Source: Coenobita brevimanus (taxonomy: Eukaryota; Arthropoda; Malacostraca; Decapoda; Coenobitidae). From it: 64,000 nt of DNA. Location of the stretch: NCBI GenBank assembly GCA_032717465.1, contig CM064732.1, positions 26,795,097-26,859,096 of the forward strand, read 5' to 3'. Of the stretch, positions 57,836-64,000 are shown piece after piece. The notes beneath the pieces are model-generated. The model was not told the DNA's origin. It did no database searches and saw only the letters and a program-made list of their open reading frames with translations. The first letter of the stretch is position 1. Each line of letters opens with the position of its first letter. The position numbers and the translations under genes were made by a program.

Positions 57836-58520
57836 TCAAGATCCGATCATTTCGAGATGCCTGGACACACTGCGTTTGAAAGACTGGGGATCATGTGAAG
57901 CAGAAAATACAGACAGAGGGAGACAGTTCCAGAGCTGACCTGTTGCATAACTGAAGGACTGGGAGTAACGGTTAACTCTTGCATTAGAGAGTTGGATAGA
58001 AAAGGGATGAGAATTTCTGGCTAGACAGGGGCTACGCACCCATCATAGAGGTGGAGGAATGCATGCGGACAGTTCAGAGAAGCAGTGACCACTGAAGTAG
58101 CAATAGAAAAGAGATAAAGATGCAACAGTGTAGCAAACAGACAGAGGTTGAAGGGAGTCAGTAAGAGGAGAGTTAATGAGACGAAAAGCCTTTGACTCCA
58201 CCCTATTGAGAAGAGCTGTATGTGGAGAGCCTCTCCACACATATGAGTTGTACTCCACGCAGGGGTGGATAAAACCTGTGTATAGAGTCAACAATTGTGC
58301 AGGGATAAAGAAGGAACAGAGCTGGCTTAGCACACCTAATCTATTGGAAGCAGATTTTACAAGAAATGTAATATGATCTTTCCAAGATAATTCCCGAGTA
58401 AATGATACCCCAAGCATGTTCGACGATGATGCAGGATTAAGCTGAATATTATTAAATATTAGTGGGTATACCTGGGAAGATATTGTCGGCTTCCTAGGTG
58501 TAAAAACTGAGTTTTTTATG
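57836..58520 (-). pseudogene. LINE-A copy 2 C-terminal segment
   Basis: 58417-58043 encodes MLGVSFTRELSWKDHITFLV and LYTGFIHPCVEYNSYVWRG; after a frameshift, 58039-57836 gives NSHPFSIQLSNARVNRYSQS and [14 protein letters not shown], matching the end of copy 1. Confidence 0.85.
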
Positions 58521-58526
58521 CATTAA

Positions 58527-59280
58527 CCCATCATGACCCGAGGTTTTCCGCACCTCCGACATCCCCCAGTCCCGAGGTATTTTCGAAAAATTTTTTTTTG
58601 GCTAAAACCTTCGCTTTTGGTGAGAAACATCGAAAATTCATAGAGAAATCGCTCACCTGAGGTTTAAAATACCCAGTCCAGGTAGGAGTTCCTCCTTACC
58701 TGACTGGGTTTTCTAACATGCTGGCACCAAAGAAAACGAGTTCTATGGGAGGGTAGCTATTTTATCCACTCATAAACGGTATTTATTTATTTACTTGGTA
58801 CGAATGTATATGTAGTATGAGAGTATATTGGTTTTCAAGCAGTAATAAAGGCATTATAAGCATTGTTTCACTCACTAATCACCATACCTGACCTTTTTTT
58901 GCCACATTACCTGATCATTATTTCTGGCTGTTTCTTCTTCTAATGCTATGTAAACATTGTCCTCTACATTGTCATCGATTGGGGAATCACTCTGGCCCTG
59001 AATATCTTTACTAGCCAGGTCACTGGTAACAGGTCCTTTGCCAAGACAATGGCATGAGGGGGGGTGGGGGGAAGTTATGCGGTGTAAGGCATTGTCCCTG
59101 CTTGGCATCTTGTAGAGGAATAGAGGAAGGTGTCCAGTGTATACATACGAAAAATCACGCACGAAAATTGAAAATTGTGCAAATTAGGGACCTTGCAATT
59201 GCACGACGTACCGGTACATCGCCGGGACTGGCAAATGCAAATCGTTTCAATGTACCCATATGTCGACGGGACGGGGCGGG
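58527..59280 (-). mobile_element. TTAA MITE family P, copy A
   Basis: 754 bp between TTAA copies 58523-58526 and 59281-59284, inserted in LINE-A codons after DWGKNNLV. Copy 1 has the empty site near 42455 (GATGCATTAAAAACAAC). Ends are CCCATCATGACCCG and complement CCCGCCCCGTCCCG. It contains a 95-codon frame (59162-58875) whose LASKDIQGQSDSPIDDNVED acidic segment looks like the N-terminus of a piggyBac-type transposase, so this is an internally deleted derivative. Confidence 0.85.
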
Positions 59281-59867
59281 TTAAAAACAACAAGATTATT
59301 TTTACCCCAGTCAGAGATACGAGCCAAGTCAGACATTAGGTGTGCCATAGCCTCATCCCTTGTTTGCTGAAGCAACTGCTGAGATGGACATTGTGGGAAC
59401 CGAATGGAAAGGTGAAGGGTGGAGTCATCAGGATATGAGTGGATAGGGTTAGATGTACATCTTAGAAGGTCATTGATGAATAAAAGGAAGAGAGTTGGTG
59501 ATAGGACAGAGCCCTGAGAAACACCACTGTTGATAAATCTAGAAGAACGATGTCCATCTTCAACAGCGGCTAAAGAACAACCAGAAAGGAAGCTAGAGAT
59601 GAAGGCACAGATAGGAGGATAGAAGCCATAAGAGGGCAGTTTGGAAATCAAAGATTTATGCCAGACTCGATCGAAAGCCTTTGAGATGTCAAGTGCAATG
59701 GCAAAGCTTTCGCCAAAGTCCCGAAAGGAGGATGACCAGGAGTTTGAAAGGTAGGTGAGAAGATTGCCAGTGGAGCATCCCTGACGGAACCCATACTGAT
59801 GATCAGAAAGAAGGTTGTGATAGGAAAGATGCTTTAAATTTTTTCTGTTAAGAATTGACTCAAACAC
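59247..59867 (-). pseudogene. LINE-A copy 2 RT palm segment
   Basis: 206-residue frame with FESILNRKNLKHLSYHNLLS, YGFRQGCSTGNLL, LDISKAFDRVWHKSL (motif A), SGVSQGSVLSPTLFLLFIND (motif B with P to S change) and SYPDDSTLHLS (motif C ADD altered to PDD), then SDWGKNNLVVFN. The frame runs into MITE A at 59284. The PDD change would impair catalysis. Confidence 0.85.
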
Positions 59868-59888
59868 TTTTGAGATACAGGATGTTAA

Positions 59889-60670
59889 CCCGCCCCGTCC
59901 CAGAGACGTGAATTCACGTCCTCACATGATGTGCACTCATATCCTGGAGACGTAAATTAATGCGGCAACATTGCAAGGTCCCTAATTTGCACAATTTTCA
60001 ATTTGATTTGCACAATTTTCAATTTTCGTGAGTGATTTTTTGCACATATTCACGGGACACCTTCCTCAACAAGATGCCAGGCAGGGACAATGCCTTACCC
60101 AGCATGACCTCCTCCCCCCCCCCTGCATGCCCTTTTCTCAGCAATTCATCTGTTATCAGTGACCTGGCCAGTAAAGCCATGTCATGCCACGGTCCGAAAT
60201 TCAGGGCCAGAGTGATTCCCCAATCGATGACAATGTGGAGGACAAACATTAGAGGAAGAAACAGTCAGAAATGATGATCAGGTAATGTGGCAAAAAAAGG
60301 TCAGGAATGGTGATGAGTTAGTGAGTGAAACAAAGCTTATAATGCCTATATTACTGTTTGAAAACCAATATACTCTCGTACTACATATAAATTCGTACCA
60401 AATAAATAAATAAATACCGTTTATGAGTGGTGTGGAATAGTTATCCTCCCATAGAACTCGTTTTCTTTGCAGCCAGCCTGATAGAAAACCCTGTAAGGTA
60501 AGGAGGTACTCCTACATGGATCGAGTATTTTAAACCTCAGGTGAGCGATTTCTCCGTGAATTTTCGATGTTTCTCACCAAAAGCGGATGTTTGAGCCTCC
60601 CCAAAAAAAGGTCCAAAAATGTCGGGATGGGCGTACCACTGCCCAGAAAACGTCGGGATGGGGGGGGGGG
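59889..60670 (+). mobile_element. TTAA MITE family P, copy B
   Basis: 782 bp between TTAA at 59885-59888 and 60671-60674, in opposite orientation to copy A. Empty site in LINE-A copy 1 near 43063-43066 (GGAAGTTAAAGCAATTGG). Starts CCCGCCCCGTCCC and has a 16-bp perfect palindrome GACGTGAATTCACGTC at 59905-59920. Frame 60032-60274 (MPGRDNALPSMTS, then SDLASKAMSC) is the same transposase-like N-terminus, shifted before the acidic part. Confidence 0.85.
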
Positions 60671-61480
60671 TTAAAGCAATTGGATGACAGAGGGTTGGGA
60701 ATTGTCATCGTTCTTTGGGACTGGCTGAATGAGAGCAAACTTCCAGCAAGAAGGAAAGGTACAAGTTGATTGACAAAGGCAAAAGAGTTTGCCTAGGCAG
60801 GGTGTAAGCACAGAAGCACAGTTCTTGAGAACAACAGGAGGGACTCAATCTGGCCCATATGCCTTATTAGTATTGAGGCCTGTGATGGCAGAAAATACAT
60901 CAGCTGAAGAAATTTTAATGTTGGCCATGAGGAAGTCAGAGGGGGAACGTGATGGAGGAACAGCACTGGAATAGTCTAAGGTGGAGTTGGAGGAGAAAGT
61001 CTGTGCGAAGAGCTCTGCTTTATCAGTAGAAGAAATAGCTACAGAGCCATCACAGTAGAAAAGAGGAGGGAAGGATGATGAGGTAAAGTTGTTAGAAAGG
61101 TTTTTGCCAAGGTGCCAGAAGGAGCGGGAAGAATTCGAGTTGGAGAGTTGAGAGCATTTAGTACGGATGAAATTATTTTTAGCCGACTGAAGAACAGCCT
61201 TAGCACAATTCCAGGCAGAAAATATAAAAGATGTGATTTATTGGTGGTTTAACTCTGGTACCTTTTTTAGGCCCTCTCCTTGTTGCGGACAGCATTAGAA
61301 CAAGTGTGTTTAAACCAAGGCTTTCTTGCATTGGTCAAAGGGTATGAGAAGGGAATGTATGTGTCCATGCCTGAGAGAATAACCTCCGTAATGCGCAAGG
61401 CACACTCAGATGGCTCCCGGCCATGGAAGCAATAATCATTGCAGGGAAAATCATAGAAGTACTGCCTGAGGGCCTCCCAA
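60671..61480 (-). pseudogene. LINE-A copy 2 RT N-terminal segment
   Basis: Aligns with 43080-43880 of copy 1: plus-strand text such as GCACACTCAGATGGCTCCCGG and CTCTGCTTTATCAGTAGAAG is shared. The minus frame is broken several times (for example around 61230-61260), so no long ORF remains. Confidence 0.8.
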
Positions 61481-61488
61481 TCTGCAGC

Positions 61489-62235
61489 TCAAAAGTGCCA
61501 AAGACGACATTTCTTTGGAGGGTCCACAGGCTGTACCGAAGCGATGGGACAGGGTAAGGTGATAAGGTTGTGGTCGAAGGAGCTGAACGGAGAGAAAAGA
61601 TTAACAGTATAAGCAGAAGGATTAGTTGTAAGGAAGAGGTCAAGTATGTTGGAGCTCTCTCCAAGGCGGTCAGGGATACGGGTAGGGTGCTGTACGAGCT
61701 GCTCTTGGTTCTTAAGGATAGAAAAGGTGTAGGCTTCTTCACCGGGTGGATCAGTGAAAAGAGAGGAGAGCCAAAGGTGGTGGTGAGCATTGAAATCTCC
61801 TAGACTGGAGATTTCAGAGAAAGGAGAAATGGATAGAATGCTTCCCATTGTAGAAGTAAGATAATCAAAGAATTTTTGATGGTCAGTAGAATTAGGAGAT
61901 ACGTAAACAACGCAGGTATATTTAGTCAGAGAATGACAGGAAAGCCGAAGCCAGAGTGTAGAGAATTCGGAAGAATGGAGTTCAGGAACACGAGAGGAAG
62001 ATAAGTCGTTGCGAATATATACACAACAGCCACCTGTGGCTTTGAAATGAGTATAGAGAAAGTAGGAGGATACAGAAAAGGGTCTGCTGTCAGTTGCCTC
62101 AGACAGTTGAGTCTCAGTTAGAAAAAGAAGGTGAGGTTTAGAGAATGAGAGGTGGTGCTCAACAGAGCAAAAGTTAAAGGATTGGCTGCAGATGTTGCAG
62201 AAATGAAGAAGAAGAGAGTCAGACAGTGGTTCCAT
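61489..62235 (-). CDS. LINE-A APE endonuclease ORF
   Basis: 248 residues: LHFCNICSQSFNFCSVEHHL (N-terminal strand and helix), PHLLFLTETQLSEATDS with the catalytic TET Glu, GGCCVYIRNDLSS, VVYVSPNS, SSLGDFNAHHHLW (GDFN catalytic Asp/Asn), SNILDLFLTTNPS and SSFDHNLITL (C-terminal DH pair, catalytic His). All main APE residues are visible. It would nick target DNA for reverse transcription. It ends at the WHF stop where copy 1 reads WHFG..., so one substitution or indel separates it from RT. The start codon lies near the start of the conserved domain, consistent with a single-ORF element. Confidence 0.85.
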   Translation of the reverse strand: MEPLSDSLLLHFCNICSQSFNFCSVEHHLSFSKPHLLFLTETQLSEATDSRPFSVSSYFLYTHFKATGGCCVYIRNDLSSSRVPELHSSEFSTLWLRLSCHSLTKYTCVVYVSPNSTDHQKFFDYLTSTMGSILSISPFSEISSLGDFNAHHHLWLSSLFTDPPGEEAYTFSILKNQEQLVQHPTRIPDRLGESSNILDLFLTTNPSAYTVNLFSPFSSFDHNLITLPCPIASVQPVDPPKKCRLWHF

Positions 62236-62439
62236 GCAGCTTCAGTCATCACTGGGAGAGGGGCGGAAGGTGGGGACATTTATGGTCCCCCCCCTGGGGA
62301 CTCCAAGGCCACGTGTTGCGCTGCCATGATTTTTTTCAGTTTTGGGAAAGGAAGTGTAGTGTGTACTGTGCATGTAGTTTGGTGTTGATGGAGAAACTTG
62401 TATTGGAGACCATGCTGGCCTACTCTCTGTGTTACTGAG

Positions 62440-64000
62440 ACACTGAAAAAGTTGGTGATGACTCAAGATGCCTGGAACCACTGTCTGACTCTCTTCTTCA
62501 TTTCTGCAACATTCATGGCCTTTCCTCTAACTTTCCCTCTGTTGAGCACCACCTCTCCTTCACTAAACCTCACCTTCTTTTTCTAACTGAGACTCAGCTG
62601 TCTGAGGCAACTGACAGCAAACCCTTTTCTGTATCCTCCTACTTTCTCTATACTCATTTCAAAGCCAAAGTTGGCTGTTGCGTATATAAAGCAACAACTT
62701 ATCTTGCTCTCATGTTCCTGAACTTGATTCTTCTGAATTCTCTACACTCTGGCTTCGGCTTTCATGTCATTCTCTGACTAAATATATCTGCGCTGTTTAC
62801 ATATCTCTTAATTCTACTGACTATCGAAAATTCTTTGACTATCTTACTTCTACGATGGAACACATTCAATCCATTTTCCTTTCTCTGAAATCTCCATTCT
62901 AGAAGATTTCAATGTTCACCACCACCTTTGGCTCTCCCCTCCTTTCACTGTTCCACCTGGTGAACAAGGCTACACCTTTTCTATCCTTAACCCGCCCCAT
63001 CCCGACCACTTTTCCACCACTGATTCCCCCCAATCCTGACCATTTTTGGAAAAAAATTTTTTGGTTCAAACCTCCGCTTTTGGTGAGAAACATTGAAAAA
63101 TCACAGAGAAATTGCTCACCTGAGGTTTAAAATACTCGATACAGGTAGCAGTACCTCCTTACCTTACTGTGTTTTCTATCAGGTTGGCTCCAAACAAAAC
63201 GAGTTCTAAGGGAGGGTAACCATTCCACATTCCACACCAATCATAAACGGTATTTATTTATTCATTTGGTGCAAATTTATATGTACGAATAGTACGAGAG
63301 TATATTGATTTTCAAACAGTAATATAGGCAATATAAGCATTGTATCACTCACGAAACACATCAACATACCTGTCCTTTTTTGGTGACATTACCTGATCAT
63401 CATTTCTGACTGTTTCTTCCTCTAATTCTATGTAACGTTTGTCCTCCACAATGTCATCGATTGGGGAATCACTCTGGCCCTGAATTTCATACCGTGGCAC
63501 GACATGTCTTTACTGGCCAGGTCACTGGTAACAGATGAATTGCCAAGACAATGGCGTGCGGGGGGTGGGAGGGAGGTCATGCTGGGTAAGGCATTGTCCT
63601 TGCCTAGCATCTTTTAGAGGAAGATGTCCCATGTATACGTACCAAAAATCACTCGCGAAAATTGAAAATTGTGCAAATTAGGAACCTTGCAATTGATTTT
63701 CGTTTATGTACATCAACGGGATTGGCAGTGACAAAACATGTGGACGTTCATTCATGTCAATGGGACGTGGCGGGTTAATGACCTAGAGCAGCTTGTACAG
63801 CACCCTACCTATATCCCTGACCACCATGGAAAGAGCTCCAACATACTTGACCTCTTCCTTACAACTAATCCTTCTGCTTACACTGTTAATCTTTTCCCTC
63901 CATTGGGCTCCTCTGATCACAACCTTATCACCTTAACCTGTCCTATCGCTCCAGTACGACCTGCGGACCTTCCAAAGAAACATCGTCTGTGGCACTTTGG
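62440..64000 (+). pseudogene. LINE-A copy 3, endonuclease region, continues past window
   Basis: Plus-strand copy starting in 5' UTR, head-to-head with copy 2 (GGAACCACTGTCTGACTCTC at about 62475 is the complement of 62210-62235). Endonuclease blocks: FLTETQLSEATDS near 62580-62620, CAVYISLNSTDYRKFFDYL near 62790-62850, then, beyond MITE C, SNILDLFLTTNPSAYTVNLF and GSSDHNLITLTCP (63840-63940), ending at PKKHRLWHF at the window edge. Frameshifts near 62690 and 62885. Confidence 0.8.
62991..63774 (-). mobile_element. TTAA MITE family P, copy C
   Basis: 784 bp between TTAA at 62987-62990 and 63775-63778, splitting LINE-A copy 3 endonuclease codons; the uninterrupted sequence is in copy 2 near 61725. 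Ends CCCGCCCCATCCCG and complement CCCGCCACGTCCC. Frame 63610-63428 repeats the MLGKDNALPSMTS and VTSDLASKDMSCHG N-terminus. Confidence 0.85.

Larger units (their letters stand above)
57746..62470 (-). mobile_element. LINE-A copy 2, near full length, interrupted by two MITEs
   Basis: Minus-strand element with its 5' end near 62450, endonuclease 62235-61489, RT 61480-60671 and 59880-59285, C-terminal region 58520-57840 and 3' UTR to about 57746 (no TA tail here). Two TTAA MITEs split it at 59889-60670 and 58527-59280. Frameshifts occur within the RT N-terminal region. Removing the MITEs gives colinearity with copy 1. Confidence 0.9.

Overview
This window is eukaryotic and repeat-dominated. I find no intact multi-exon host gene, rRNA, tRNA gene or CRISPR array. 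It carries dozens of long dinucleotide microsatellites, mostly (TA)n with some (TG)n, (GA)n and (CT)n, together with retrotransposons, DNA transposons, tRNA-derived SINEs and many small nested elements. The microsatellite density and the mixture of jockey/CR1-like, RTE-like, hAT, Tc1/mariner and TTAA-targeting elements suggest an arthropod, most likely a decapod crustacean. That attribution is inference; no host gene proves it.

Layout. 1-1433: unassigned DNA, a dispersed repeat and a tRNA-derived SINE. 1434-6947: a minus-strand Ty3/Gypsy element with two 787-bp LTRs that look identical. Its integrase lies upstream of its reverse transcriptase (Gmr1-like order) and most of RT plus RNase H is deleted. 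7000-12830: microsatellites, inverted and direct copies of the 5' dispersed repeat, two small TTAA-type elements and a long purine tract. 12830-15690: a very decayed LINE (family C). 16148-18302: SINE, then a Tc1/mariner element with perfect 22-bp TIRs. 19058-20880: LINE family B with a TTAA-flanked dimer inserted. 23139-24660: dispersed repeats. 25040-26590: RTE-like LINE. 26593-30423: a 3.8-kb hAT element with a broken transposase. 31454-34273: a hAT-type MITE with a perfect 8-bp target duplication, invaded by a 2.24-kb giant palindrome whose two arms encode the same unrecognised protein. 34929-35716: GC-rich foldback. 35988-37190: SINE and LINE-B. 38960-40880: repeats and a mariner-type remnant. 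41681-44395: LINE family A copy with one nonsense codon, then a SINE. 44457-46074: a second long-TIR foldback with a nested MITE. 46153-51715: LINE remnants, including an RTE copy split by two insertions. 52080-55990: LINE-B, a second hAT transposase relic, and a cold-shock-domain (Y-box type) ORF. 56501-64000: LINE-A copies in head-to-head arrangement, punctured by three copies of one TTAA-flanked MITE family.

The strongest unusual signals are (1) the 31817-34054 palindrome with its duplicated ORF and six GCCTCCCC-type iterons spaced about 170 bp apart; (2) the recently inserted but RT-deleted Gmr1-like element with a SCAN-like Gag region; (3) repeated TTAA-specific insertion, several cases with a matching empty site elsewhere in the window; (4) the cold-shock-domain ORF joined to a hAT relic; and (5) the near-universal bordering of mobile elements by (TA)n tracts.
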